DNA of 64,000 bases from contig CALURI010000002.1 in NCBI GenBank assembly GCA_944323135.1, positions 62,001 through 126,000 of the forward strand, written 5' to 3'. The stretch is from Candidatus Gastranaerophilales bacterium. GTDB lineage: Bacteria > Cyanobacteriota > Vampirovibrionia > Gastranaerophilales > Gastranaerophilaceae. Below are positions 45,834 through 55,261 of the stretch, one piece after another. Every line of letters starts with the position of its first letter. Position 1 is the stretch's first letter. A program made the translations under genes and the position numbers. The notes below the pieces were generated by a model. The model did no database searches. It was not told the origin of the DNA and was given only the letters and a program-made list of their open reading frames with translations.

Positions 45834-47015
45834 ATGGGTATGGCTGCTTCGCAGGCAAGATTTCTAGGTCTTACTGCAAGAAAAACAAATACCGAATATG
45901 AAGGTCAACAGATTAATCAGCAAAGAACAACTTTGTCTAATCAATCTGCTAACTACTATAACCAACTGTTAGGCATGACAGTTCCTGTTCCACCATCAAC
46001 AGCTGATTATACAAAAACTGTATATACATTTCAGGATGGTTCTTTAAACAATTCTATTTCATCAATGATTGCACAAGTCGACGGTACATATTTGATAAGC
46101 TATACCTCAACTTGGACAAACGATTTCGCAGTTGTATCAACAGCACCAACTATTTACACGAGAGCAGGTGAAGAAGGTAATTATACATATTATGTGGGAG
46201 CTAAACAATTAAGGCCATTAACTCAAATAGCAGACTCTGATTATAGTTACAAAGTAACTTATGATGATAACGATGGTAAAACTAAAACAGTTAATGCAAA
46301 ATACGATGAAACAAACGACCAATATTATACAGAAGATGAACAAGGGCAAAGAACATATTATACACCTAAAGCAGGTACAACCCCTGAAAAATTTTATGAT
46401 GGAAAAGATGAATATTTAAAAACATTATCAATTGACCAAATAAATAATTTACAAGATGAAGAACAAAAGTATTTGGAAGAATTAAACGAAAAATACGGCG
46501 AAGGGAATTGGCTTGTAAGATACGTTCAAAATACGACTACAAATACTTGGTCACCTTACTTTGTAAAACAAGAAGTTTTAGATAATGCGACTTATAACGA
46601 AACAGGCTCATCTCAAAGTACTATACCAACATACACAGTAGGTTCAGCTCAGGAAACCGAAGAAATTAAAGGTGTTACCGCAAGACTTGAGCAGGATTCC
46701 ACAGGCAGAATTATAAACATTACATTAAATCCTGGACAAGCTGATGAAGTTACTTATGCTGTAAAAACCAATACAGTTACTGATCAAGCTGCATACGATG
46801 ACGCAATGAATCAGTATGAATATGACAAATATGAATACGATCAATCTATTCAAAACATCAACGCCAAGATTGAAATTATTCAAGCTGAAGATAAAAACCT
46901 TGAATTACGCCTGAAACAATTAGATACTGAACAAGATGCTATCCAAACCGAAATGGAAGCTGTACAAAAAGTTATTGAAAAGAACACTGAATCAACATTC
47001 AAAACATTCGGTTAA
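45834..47015 (+). CDS. Orphan protein with ASQARFLGLTARK N-terminus and coiled-coil ends
   Basis: A 393-residue protein without signal peptide. The N-terminal 50 residues are polar and helical (MGMAASQARFLGLTARKTN) and the C-terminal 60 residues form a coiled coil (IQAEDKNLELRLKQLDTEQD). The middle is Thr/Tyr/Asp-rich and beta-like. I recognise the N-terminus only as a recurring clade-type sequence and cannot assign a function. Helical ends with a variable middle resemble axial or filament proteins such as flagellin, though this is only an analogy. AAAGGA is upstream, and a strong terminator follows. Confidence 0.6.
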   Translation: MGMAASQARFLGLTARKTNTEYEGQQINQQRTTLSNQSANYYNQLLGMTVPVPPSTADYTKTVYTFQDGSLNNSISSMIAQVDGTYLISYTSTWTNDFAVVSTAPTIYTRAGEEGNYTYYVGAKQLRPLTQIADSDYSYKVTYDDNDGKTKTVNAKYDETNDQYYTEDEQGQRTYYTPKAGTTPEKFYDGKDEYLKTLSIDQINNLQDEEQKYLEELNEKYGEGNWLVRYVQNTTTNTWSPYFVKQEVLDNATYNETGSSQSTIPTYTVGSAQETEEIKGVTARLEQDSTGRIINITLNPGQADEVTYAVKTNTVTDQAAYDDAMNQYEYDKYEYDQSIQNINAKIEIIQAEDKNLELRLKQLDTEQDAIQTEMEAVQKVIEKNTESTFKTFG

Positions 47016-47101
47016 TGATTTGTTGTTTTCAGACAAAATTAAAATAAAATTTTATATAAGTGAGAAATATATTTCACACAAACATTTTGTTTCCTTAATT
47101 T

Positions 47102-47131
47102 ACGACTTTTATACCCAAAAGTCGTTTTTTA
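47102..47131 (+). terminator. Rho-independent terminator
   Basis: ACGACTTTT (47102-47110), a six-base loop, AAAAGTCGT (47117-47125), then a T-run. It ends at the stop of the convergent gene. Confidence 0.85.
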
Positions 47132-47917
47132 TTATTCCGATTGAATAGACAGATTCATAAATTCAATATCATCATAATCAATATAAGCAGTTTGTTTTAA
47201 ATTTCTGCCTGTTTTTATTGTAACTTCATTAATTTGTCCCGGACGTAAAAGGTGGTTTGGGATTTTAATTCTTTGTCCATCACCGTTTAATTGAATTTCA
47301 GCAATTTTTGAACCATTAAAATACACTTCAGGCGGGCTGGAAAAAGAATTCACAATAGAATTTTGCCGCAAACTTTTTGCCATAAGAGTATCAATACCTA
47401 TTATAGAACCGATTACAAGATAATTAGTTTTACTTAAAGCATTCGCCGCAATCTTAAAAGACTTATTAAAAAAAGGTCCAATCGATTTCCCCCTAAATTC
47501 GCCGGAATTAGCTGAATTCTCAGAAAAATTGTCATCTCCTAGATGAAACATATCAGAAGAAATAATTACATCTTGCACATTACTTTTTTCAATACCAACG
47601 ATTATTGGCTTTGATGCTGTATTTTCATCTATAGTTAAGGAAAAAGGACGATAACCCTCTTTTTCAACAGACATAATAGTTTTACCCTTTATATTATTCG
47701 ATAATTGAAAAGCTCCATTACTATCTGAAACAGTAGAATAATTTTGTTTGGGTAAACTTACCCTAGCACCCGCAATAGGTAAATTTGTTGCATTATCGAC
47801 AACTCTGCTTGAATTTCCCATGCCTGTTTTGGAAACACCACCCTCCATAACTGCCGAATATACATTTTGAAAACCTAGTAAAAAAACAAATATAAAAATT
47901 ATTATTTTTATTTTCAT
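47132..47917 (-). CDS. Secreted protein with carboxypeptidase-regulatory-like domain
   Basis: A 261-residue exported protein. Signal peptide KIKIIIFIFVFLLGFQNVYS, then a beta-sandwich of the CarboxypepD_reg type (VVDNATNLPIAGARVSLPKQ, SDSNGAFQLSN, VEKEGYRPFSLTI). A polar linker and a second beta-rich domain follow (PEVYFNGSKIAEIQLNGDGQ). Such domains serve as adhesive or structural modules at the cell surface. There is no catalytic motif. Confidence 0.65.
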   Translation of the reverse strand: MKIKIIIFIFVFLLGFQNVYSAVMEGGVSKTGMGNSSRVVDNATNLPIAGARVSLPKQNYSTVSDSNGAFQLSNNIKGKTIMSVEKEGYRPFSLTIDENTASKPIIVGIEKSNVQDVIISSDMFHLGDDNFSENSANSGEFRGKSIGPFFNKSFKIAANALSKTNYLVIGSIIGIDTLMAKSLRQNSIVNSFSSPPEVYFNGSKIAEIQLNGDGQRIKIPNHLLRPGQINEVTIKTGRNLKQTAYIDYDDIEFMNLSIQSE

Positions 47918-48015
47918 AAAACCTCACCCTAAAACAGTTTAAACAAGTTATGATTTAATTAAATTAAACAATCCGGCGAAGCAATATGCATTAATAAATA
48001 TTTTTAAAATTTTAT

Positions 48016-48043
48016 TTGAAATTTGAAATGTTTCTGTTAAAAT
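48016..48043 (+). promoter_or_regulatory. Promoter of tRNA-Leu
   Basis: TTGAAA (48016-48021), a 16-base spacer, TAAAAT (48038-48043), 23 bases before the tRNA. Confidence 0.6.
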
Positions 48044-48066
48044 ATTTATATGACAATTTAATTTAT

Positions 48067-48150
48067 GCCGAAGTGATGAAATTGGTAGACGTGCTAGACT
48101 CAAAATCTTGTGTGGGCAACCACGTGCCGGTTCGAGTCCGGCCTTCGGCA
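48067..48150 (+). tRNA. tRNA-Leu (anticodon CAA)
   Basis: A class II tRNA of 84 bases with acceptor GCCGAAG/CTTCGGC, anticodon loop CTCAAAA, a long variable arm, T-arm GCCGG-TTCGAGT-CCGGC and discriminator A. CCA is not encoded. It reads the Leu codon TTG. Confidence 0.94.
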
Positions 48151-48200
48151 TTTTTTATTGAGATTTTATTGTGAATTTAATATTATGAGTATCTTTTTTA

Positions 48201-49637
48201 ATGACTAAAAATACAACTGTAAGAAAATTTTATCCGATATTAAATTCATTTTTAAGTTATCTTCCTTCAAGATTTCTTATAATTTTGAACTCAATTTTTA
48301 TGATTCCTTTTTTTGCGAATATTTTATCTGCAAAAGAGATGGGAATATACCAGCTTATTATAGGAATGCTAAACCTCTTATGTACTTGTTCTACAGACTG
48401 GATTACAAAATCTGCTCTCAGATTTTATGAAAAATACAAAATTAAAAACAAACTTCCGGAATTTTACTCAAATATTATATTTATTTCAGTTACAACATAT
48501 ATTATTATAATTGTTTTATATTTTCTTTTATCAAATTCTATTTCAGAAAAATACTTTATTGAAAAAGATATATTGGCACTATTACTCGTGTTACTTATCC
48601 CTTGCGGGATAAGACAATTCTTATACCAAATGCTAAGAGTATTTAATAAACCGTTTCTATATACATTTAGTATAATAATGTATCAATGTGCACATTTATT
48701 ATTGTTTTTAGCATTATTTAAATTTTTAGGAAATGTGAAAGCTATATTAGCCGCAATGACAATAGGAATGGTAATTATTGATACTTACATAATAAAAATA
48801 ATTAATTTTAATACGGAATTAAAATTCAAAATTGAATGGAGCTTATTTAAAGAAGCATTACAATATAGTCTTCCGACAATAATTACAAATTCTGGCATCT
48901 GGCTTTTACTGCACATGAATAAATTTACATTTCAAAGATTGGAAATGTTTAATTATACAGCGACATCTGCAATATCTTGGATTTATATAAGCTATATACT
49001 AACACCTGTTTTATCAACATTCTTATTTGCCGTATTCCCTCAAATTATAAAAAAATATGAACAACACAAAAAAATAAAAAATATAACCACAAATACAATA
49101 AAATTATATTGCAACCTTTTTATCCCAATAGTTTGTACATTTGTGTTTTACTCAAAAGAAATTGCAAATACTGTATTCGGCGCAAAATATCAACAAGCAT
49201 ATTTAATAATCCCATTTTTTGCTGTTACGCTTTTTCTACATGAATTAATGAAAATATTAAACATTAAATATCACCTTACAAACAAAACGTATATAGAAAT
49301 GATTGTAACTACTTTTTCTATAATATTATGTGTTATATTAAACCTTAAATTAATACCGATTTATAATTTAACAGGAGCAGGATTTGCTATGTTAATATCA
49401 ATAATTATACTTATCAGCCTCCATTCATTAGTTCATTTTAAATCTCTTGATTATATAATTCCGGGAAAAATATTTAAAACTTCAATATTAACTATAATTT
49501 TAGGCATTTTGCTCCATATTATTGTAATGGTAATCTCTAAAAATATAAATGCAGAATGGCAAATAATCAGACCTTTAATCTTCCTTCCAATATATTATTT
49601 ATGTTTGTGGGAAGCTAAAAACAAAATCCTTAATTAA
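48201..49637 (+). CDS. Polysaccharide flippase-like membrane protein (MOP superfamily)
   Basis: A 478-residue inner-membrane protein with about 12-14 transmembrane segments. The first segment region (RFLIILNSIFMIPFFANIL then MGIYQLIIGM) is typical of Wzx/RfbX-like flippases that move lipid-linked oligosaccharides across the inner membrane. No glycosyltransferase cluster is adjacent. The start has no clear ribosome-binding site. It overlaps the convergent orphan gene by eight bases. Confidence 0.75.
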   Translation: MTKNTTVRKFYPILNSFLSYLPSRFLIILNSIFMIPFFANILSAKEMGIYQLIIGMLNLLCTCSTDWITKSALRFYEKYKIKNKLPEFYSNIIFISVTTYIIIIVLYFLLSNSISEKYFIEKDILALLLVLLIPCGIRQFLYQMLRVFNKPFLYTFSIIMYQCAHLLLFLALFKFLGNVKAILAAMTIGMVIIDTYIIKIINFNTELKFKIEWSLFKEALQYSLPTIITNSGIWLLLHMNKFTFQRLEMFNYTATSAISWIYISYILTPVLSTFLFAVFPQIIKKYEQHKKIKNITTNTIKLYCNLFIPIVCTFVFYSKEIANTVFGAKYQQAYLIIPFFAVTLFLHELMKILNIKYHLTNKTYIEMIVTTFSIILCVILNLKLIPIYNLTGAGFAMLISIIILISLHSLVHFKSLDYIIPGKIFKTSILTIILGILLHIIVMVISKNINAEWQIIRPLIFLPIYYLCLWEAKNKILN

Positions 49638-51381
49638 TAAAAACCCTTTTTATATTAAAATTCTTCTTATCATCTAATAAAATTTTTCTTAATTTTTGGT
49701 AATTTTCATTTTCTTTATCTGTAGAATTATATCTAACCCAAACAGAATATCGTACACGGTAAAGATTTATTTTACTTGGATCCACAAATTTATATTCAAC
49801 ATCTATTAATCTGTTTTCTAATGCCATACGATGTAACTCATTTTCAGGAATTTTAGATGTAAAACTATCTTTCTTCACCCCAAGTGTATTTTTATCTAAC
49901 CAATACAAATCAATTTTATGAAATCCAGCATTTTCATATATATCATTAAATGTTTTTAGATAAAATAATAAATCTTTTTGATCTTCAAAAATTTTTTTAT
50001 AAGCAATACCCTCTATTAATTCAATATCATCCATCATCTTAGATATTACATCAATATTATTCTTTAAATCTTGAGGGGTATTGACGTTATATACGAAAGA
50101 GACAAATTTTTTATTAATTGAATGAAGTTTTTTGTAATCATCATCAGATAGAATTTTTCTTTCATACATTTCTTTTGCAGAATTGTCAATTACAGAAAGC
50201 AACTGCAGTAATTTATGTTCATTCTTTGCCTTAAAAAATATATCAGGCATATTCATTATCTGAAACAAATTGGAAACTGCAGTAGAATAATTGTTTAATA
50301 AATATACTTCCCGACTATTTAATAATGTTGTTACAGAACTATAAATATTATCTTTTACAGTAGGTTGGAGCACTGGATAAATCAAATCCAAACATTGTAA
50401 AATTCTCTTCAATAATTTTACAGGCCTATAATGCAAAGATTTCAAATTTTGAATTTCCTGCAAATGACGACCATAATTATATAATCTATAATATACATAT
50501 TCATCATCATTATATAAATAATCCAAATTACGTAAATATTTTACCGATTCTTCTCCATTAAAAACTATAGGCACAAAAAACCGTCTTGATAATTGCATTC
50601 TCTGACCGTTAAAAGATTCTGCAACAAGCTCAATGTCTTTAACTTTTTTGTTATTTACATTTTCAAGAGTAAAATAATAATCGAAAACTATTGTTAATTC
50701 TCTTAAAAATAAATCATCAGCTTTCGATTCCGAATATTTAATCTTATCAGAATACAATATTACAGGAGGGAAATCCTCAATCAACATTTCATTCGATTTT
50801 AATACGAACGGAAACATAAAAGTTGAATCCTCCGCATAAAATTTCTTAAAATATTTTACATATTCCTTATCTTCAACGACATAATCAATAGAGGAAATTA
50901 TATCACGCACAAAATTTTTACGTCTGGTTCCAAAGTTAATAATAGTGTCAGCAGCAGAAAATTCACTATAAAAATCAGAACCAGCTTGAGAAGAAATTAA
51001 ATTACAGAATTCTGCCTGAAATAAAGATATTTTATTAAACAGATTATTAGCTATTTCATTTGCATTTGTCCCGTCGTATTTATACCTGCCAAGGTTAACC
51101 CCAACAGAATAATCAAGATCATTAGGAATCGAATTTCCTATGATAAATCCTGATCCATAAGCATTTTTATAAATATATTTCATTCCGCCATATTCTTTGT
51201 TAGTAATTTTTAACGCAGAATTTAACGCTCTGTCTAAAGGTTTTATAACATCAACTAAATATGGAAAAACTGAAGTATTAACTCTGGGGCTAACATATAC
51301 AAATTCAGTAGTTCCTTTTATAAAAGTTATAAATATGAGTAAAAATAAAATAGAAATCAGAACAATTAAACGTTTATTCAT
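49630..51381 (-). CDS. Orphan envelope protein with N-terminal anchor
   Basis: A 583-residue protein with an uncleaved or cleavable N-terminal hydrophobic segment (KRLIVLISILFLLIFITFI) and a large extracytoplasmic domain of mixed helix and strand. GSGFIIGNSIPNDLDYSV looks like a GS...D.D nucleotidyltransferase-type turn, but the protein is predicted outside the cytosol, so I do not call it an enzyme. The ATG at 51381 has AAAGG seven bases upstream, directly after a terminator-like hairpin. Its relation to the prepilin gene 63 bases upstream is unknown. Confidence 0.55.
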   Translation of the reverse strand: MNKRLIVLISILFLLIFITFIKGTTEFVYVSPRVNTSVFPYLVDVIKPLDRALNSALKITNKEYGGMKYIYKNAYGSGFIIGNSIPNDLDYSVGVNLGRYKYDGTNANEIANNLFNKISLFQAEFCNLISSQAGSDFYSEFSAADTIINFGTRRKNFVRDIISSIDYVVEDKEYVKYFKKFYAEDSTFMFPFVLKSNEMLIEDFPPVILYSDKIKYSESKADDLFLRELTIVFDYYFTLENVNNKKVKDIELVAESFNGQRMQLSRRFFVPIVFNGEESVKYLRNLDYLYNDDEYVYYRLYNYGRHLQEIQNLKSLHYRPVKLLKRILQCLDLIYPVLQPTVKDNIYSSVTTLLNSREVYLLNNYSTAVSNLFQIMNMPDIFFKAKNEHKLLQLLSVIDNSAKEMYERKILSDDDYKKLHSINKKFVSFVYNVNTPQDLKNNIDVISKMMDDIELIEGIAYKKIFEDQKDLLFYLKTFNDIYENAGFHKIDLYWLDKNTLGVKKDSFTSKIPENELHRMALENRLIDVEYKFVDPSKINLYRVRYSVWVRYNSTDKENENYQKLRKILLDDKKNFNIKRVFIN

Positions 51382-51398
51382 AAAAATACCTTTAAAAA

Positions 51399-51422
51399 AG
51401 GGAAACTTCATAAAGTTTCCCT
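51399..51422 (-). terminator. Terminator between the prepilin gene and the orphan envelope gene
   Basis: AGGGAAACTT (51399-51408) and AAGTTTCCCT (51413-51422) with a T-run on the minus strand. The run leads straight into the ribosome-binding site of the next gene. Confidence 0.8.
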
Positions 51423-51444
51423 AAATCTAATATAAATTTATTAA

Positions 51445-52092
51445 TTAATAATCCATTTTCCAGCTATCATTAACTATTTTTGCGAAACAATAACCATAAG
51501 AATCTTCTGAAGCATTTGTACAACCTGAAGTAAAATTTGCCACCTTATTATCCAAGTCTCCAGTATACAAATCTCCGGAATTATCTATTTGGAATGTAAA
51601 AAGGTCACGACCGAGTATATTCGGGCCAGACTTTCCATTTATATCTGTTAAAACAGTATACAAGCCCATATTACTGATACAAACAACAGAACCACTTGTA
51701 AGAACTGCACAAATACCGTCCGAACTAATTGAATCCCTTAATCTTATAGTGGCTTCATTCATATTTATGTATTCATCAGCTAAGCAATCGGTAAGAGTAT
51801 TAGAATCGCATATTTTAGTAGACTTAAAATATGTTCTCATGAAATTTTCAATACCATTACGCTTTAATTTTGATTCTGCGAGAGAAACAGCATTACTGTC
51901 TGTTAAAACCATTGAAATAGCTTGAGAGACTTCATTATATACTTTATGTAACTGAGTTACATAAGTAACTTTTTGATGATTTTTCATCAAAGTTGGTACT
52001 GTTAATGCAGAAACAACGCCAATAATACCAAGCGTTACTAAAACTTCTGCAAGCGTAAAAGCACTATATTTAAATCCCTTAAATCTTTTCAT
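51445..52092 (-). CDS. Type IV prepilin-like protein, third copy
   Basis: A 215-residue prepilin-like protein. A short basic leader (MKRFKGFKYSA) is followed by FTLAEVLVTLGIIGVVSALT. The exposed domain contains two Cys pairs and TDINGKSGPNILGRDLFTF, the DxNGxxxPNxxGxDxF motif. AGGAGAGT precedes the ATG, so unlike the other two prepilin genes it has ordinary start signals and no homopolymer tract. It should be processed by a prepilin peptidase and assembled with the PilC/GspF-type protein at 33826. Confidence 0.88.
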   Translation of the reverse strand: MKRFKGFKYSAFTLAEVLVTLGIIGVVSALTVPTLMKNHQKVTYVTQLHKVYNEVSQAISMVLTDSNAVSLAESKLKRNGIENFMRTYFKSTKICDSNTLTDCLADEYINMNEATIRLRDSISSDGICAVLTSGSVVCISNMGLYTVLTDINGKSGPNILGRDLFTFQIDNSGDLYTGDLDNKVANFTSGCTNASEDSYGYCFAKIVNDSWKMDY

Positions 52093-52204
52093 GATACTCT
52101 CCTATATATAAACTTACAATATTATTATATCATATTTGCAAAACTTATTCAATATTTATGGATTTAAATAGCAAAAAATTTTTTTTATAGATATTAAATA
52201 ATAT

Positions 52205-52987
52205 ATGAAAATTACAACTTTTTTACAAAACTATTATAATTATAATTCCCCGAAAACTCAACAAAACCATATTTCTTTTGGTACAACTCATAGATATTAC
52301 AAAACCACAGACGGGGACGAACTTGGAACCAATACTTGGCCATTCAGAGACGATATTGAATGGGCAAAACTTGCAAAATACGAAAAAAAACATTTTAAAG
52401 ATAAAAAGAAAGTTAATACAATCCAATTCGCCTCATCTGACGGTTCGGAAGCATATACTAAAATAATATCATTAATTGAGAACAATCCTGCTCCGGACGA
52501 CGGGAAATTTTTCCCGATAAAAGCATTTGATATTGATCCTGAAGTTATAAAAGCGGCTAAAAGCAAACTTTTAAACACTATGACATTTGACAGAGTTTCT
52601 TTACAAATAAATACTGAAAATTATGATAAATATTTCACAGAAACTGATAAAAAACTTGACATCAAAGATGATATAAAATTTGCCAGCATAAAAACCCTCA
52701 AAGTATCAGACATATTGACAGATAAAGTTATATTTGAAAACAATGATATGTATAAAGTTCTTGCAAAAATAAGAGATGAATCGAACACAATATTAATGTG
52801 CAGAAACATCCTTGGCTATTTTGATGAAAATAAAATAGAAGCTTTTGTAAAACTTGTTGCCCAAAAACTTAAAACTAACAGTTTATTTTTAATCGGAGAA
52901 CATGATACAAGAGTTTCATTTATCGAACGCTATTTAGGTGAAAACGGGTTTGCCAAAGTTATGAAACATGTATTCAAAAAAATATAA
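52205..52987 (+). CDS. CheR-like methyltransferase with N-terminal ISFG motif
   Basis: A 260-residue protein. After a 22-residue Asn/Tyr-rich segment comes HISFGTTHRYY. LGTNTWPFRDDIEW aligns by eye with the TNET-FFR helix of CheR, QFASSDGSEAYTKI with its SAGCSTGEE-type SAM loop, IKAFDIDPEVIKAAKS with the AtDI strand, and ILMCRNILGYFDENKIEAFV with FCRNVLIYF. I therefore expect a SAM-dependent methyltransferase of the CheR type, though no chemotaxis genes are nearby. It has no signal peptide and the ATG lacks a ribosome-binding site. Confidence 0.7.
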   Translation: MKITTFLQNYYNYNSPKTQQNHISFGTTHRYYKTTDGDELGTNTWPFRDDIEWAKLAKYEKKHFKDKKKVNTIQFASSDGSEAYTKIISLIENNPAPDDGKFFPIKAFDIDPEVIKAAKSKLLNTMTFDRVSLQINTENYDKYFTETDKKLDIKDDIKFASIKTLKVSDILTDKVIFENNDMYKVLAKIRDESNTILMCRNILGYFDENKIEAFVKLVAQKLKTNSLFLIGEHDTRVSFIERYLGENGFAKVMKHVFKKI

Positions 52988-53104
52988 ATTAACATTTATA
53001 CATACTTTGTATTTTTTATATTTATTTTTGGTAACATATAAAAAAATAAAGGCAAAAAATATTTTGTTCAGATTTTCAATGTATAATAAAAAAAGGATTT
53101 AACA

Positions 53105-53965
53105 TTGCAAAATACATTAACTAAAAATTTTAATGACTTAAATAATAATTCTAAAAATTATCTTCATTCTGACAAAAATCGTTTTCTTTATATTGAAAAG
53201 GAATTAAACCAAATTTTTGCTAATGAACTTAAAAATTCAAATTCTATATTTTGTAAAGTAAAGCCTTCTGTTATTCAGAAAATGGCTTTATTTTTATCAA
53301 ATAATATTACACGTTCTTGTTCAATCGGAATTGCTGGAGAAACTGCAAGCGGAAAATCAACTATTGCATTAGACATTATTAATACTATTCAAAATTTTGC
53401 AGATGAATATTGTATTGAAAATGCAATAACAAGAATAAATACTGACGATTATTACTATGATCGCTCTGATATGGTCAAAAAAGCAGGAAGTTTTGCAGAA
53501 TTTGCCAAACACTATGATTTAGATGTTCCGGAAGCTCTTGAGCTTGAATTAATGAAAAAGCACATAAAATCATTACTTTTCGGGAAAGAAGTTTACCTTC
53601 CTGAATACGATATGTCAGGTACTGCAATAAGACGTGATAACGTAAAACTTGCAATGCCTTCTAAAATAATTATTTCAGAAGGTTTATTTACTCTTACAGA
53701 CAAAGTTGTTGATGCATTTGATTTTAAAATATATGTTGATGTTTCTCACAATGTGCAAAAAGAAAGATTTTACAGACGGGCACAAGAAAGAGATTTAGGA
53801 GATTCTGCTGATGAAGTATATGAAAATGCTTCAAACAAAGCAAAAACTCATATTCATCCAACGGCTTCAAAAGCTGATATCATTCTATCAGGAGAAGCAG
53901 ACCGTTCTGCATACCGCAAATTCATAAATCAAATACTTGTTCTGGTAAAAGAAATTTATTTTTAA
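53105..53965 (+). CDS. Uridine kinase/phosphoribulokinase-like P-loop kinase
   Basis: A 286-residue P-loop kinase. GIAGETASGKSTIALDI near residue 77 is the Walker A, and RINTDDYYYDRSDM is the substrate-binding DDYY motif of uridine kinases. DVPEALELELMKKHI and IISEGLFTL (Walker B-like) follow in order. An N-terminal extension of about 70 helical residues is not part of the usual enzyme. It starts with TTG at 53105, supported by AAAGGA eight bases upstream. The phosphate acceptor could be a nucleoside or another small alcohol. Confidence 0.8.
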   Translation: MQNTLTKNFNDLNNNSKNYLHSDKNRFLYIEKELNQIFANELKNSNSIFCKVKPSVIQKMALFLSNNITRSCSIGIAGETASGKSTIALDIINTIQNFADEYCIENAITRINTDDYYYDRSDMVKKAGSFAEFAKHYDLDVPEALELELMKKHIKSLLFGKEVYLPEYDMSGTAIRRDNVKLAMPSKIIISEGLFTLTDKVVDAFDFKIYVDVSHNVQKERFYRRAQERDLGDSADEVYENASNKAKTHIHPTASKADIILSGEADRSAYRKFINQILVLVKEIYF

Positions 53966-53988
53966 TATAGAAAAATAAAAATAAAATT

Positions 53989-55197
53989 TTAAATTTTTTG
54001 ATTTTTCTTTACTTCTCTGTTATACCTGAATTTAGTAAACAAATTAGATGAACCTGCAATAAAAAATCCCATTACACCTATACCGAATAATAACGGTAAA
54101 CCTGCTATTAAAACTTTTTGTTTAAGCAATTTTTTATACATTTTACCGGCATTTTCACCGTAATTTTCAGATATTTTCTTCAAATCTTTCAATAATGGAA
54201 CTTCTAATTTTTCATTAATAAGTTCCCTACATTTCCCGTTTTTATAAAGGAATTTTTTAAATCCTTTTTCTAATAACTCATTCCCGCAAATTATATAAAA
54301 TCCTACAATCGGATACCTAAATAAAGTTTCAAGGAAATTCTGCTTTCCTCTGTCTTTTGATGCCCCGAAATACCCTGCTCCGCCAACAAGAACACAAGAA
54401 GTAAGTTGACCTCTGCTTAATGCAAGTTTGCCATTATTATCGGCAAAATCAAGACTTAAATACTTATTGAAAAAATCTGCTTTTTTCTTATTGTTTTTAA
54501 AAAATTTTGTACCGGGAGCAAGAATTATTTCCGAGAAATTACGTAAAATTTTTGAATTTTCCCCGCGTTTTAAAAGTAAGACGCTTGCAGCAAGACAGCC
54601 GGCATAAATTCCTGCTGCTAATTTTATATGCTTTTTAGCACTTTTTTCAACTTTTTGTGCGTGTTCTTTATCCTTAGGTTTATCTTTATTTAAGTTTGCA
54701 ATATTTTCAAAATCTGACTGTTTAAAAACCTTTAGAGTCATTAAATTTTTAAAATAATTAAGGGTATATTCCACAAGAGGAATAGCAAAAGCGCTCAATG
54801 CAATTGCCGCCTTTACAGGTAATAATTTTCTATTTTCAACTGATTTATCAATTTTTAGTAAATGAGATGCAGGTGTTGATATCTGTTGTTTTAAATCTTT
54901 TGAAAGCTTTCCTGAATATAACTTTCTAAAAATACCTTCTCCCAACAATGCCGGGAAATAATAAACCAAAACAGATTCTGATAATTCTAAAAAACTATTC
55001 TCAGCTAAATCAGCCTTGGTTCTTGCAAATACAGCTTTAGGAACAAGTCCTGTTGCACTGTCTTGAATAAATCTTATATTCGAAAGACCTGCACCGCCTT
55101 CTTGAACTTTAATTATTTTACTTGCTGCTTTTAAACCCAAACCGATATTGCCTGAATTTGTAAATGATATATTATTTGTAACTTTATTTGTATTCAT
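53989..55197 (-). CDS. Orphan polytopic membrane protein with ISFTNSG motif, behind the Trp-codon leader
   Basis: A 402-residue protein. It opens with MNTNKVTNNISFTNSGNIGLG, another (I/V)SF-type N-terminus. Four or five hydrophobic segments follow, with charged helices between and a basic C-terminus (KFRYNREVKKNQKI). No family is recognised. It resembles the orphan at 41466-42785 in layout. The ATG at 55197 has AAGGA seven bases upstream. Transcription should come from the promoter at 55416-55388 through an attenuator-like leader ending in a terminator 40 bases before the ATG, so expression is probably conditional. Confidence 0.6.
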   Translation of the reverse strand: MNTNKVTNNISFTNSGNIGLGLKAASKIIKVQEGGAGLSNIRFIQDSATGLVPKAVFARTKADLAENSFLELSESVLVYYFPALLGEGIFRKLYSGKLSKDLKQQISTPASHLLKIDKSVENRKLLPVKAAIALSAFAIPLVEYTLNYFKNLMTLKVFKQSDFENIANLNKDKPKDKEHAQKVEKSAKKHIKLAAGIYAGCLAASVLLLKRGENSKILRNFSEIILAPGTKFFKNNKKKADFFNKYLSLDFADNNGKLALSRGQLTSCVLVGGAGYFGASKDRGKQNFLETLFRYPIVGFYIICGNELLEKGFKKFLYKNGKCRELINEKLEVPLLKDLKKISENYGENAGKMYKKLLKQKVLIAGLPLLFGIGVMGFFIAGSSNLFTKFRYNREVKKNQKI

Positions 55198-55237
55198 TAG
55201 TAATTCCTTTTTAAAATAAACTGATATCAACAAAAAA

Positions 55238-55261
55238 TGACCTGTTATAAATAACAGGTCA
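55238..55261 (-). terminator. Terminator (arms 3:4) of the attenuator-like leader
   Basis: TGACCTGTTA (55261-55252), loop TTTA, TAACAGGTCA (55247-55238), then TTTTTT. A perfect ten-bp stem lying between the leader ORF and the membrane-protein gene. Confidence 0.88.

Noticed and set aside
49630-51381. Nucleotidyltransferase function for the envelope orphan
   Set aside because: The GSG...DLDY turn is short and isolated and the protein is predicted to be outside the cytosol, where ATP-dependent transfer is unlikely.
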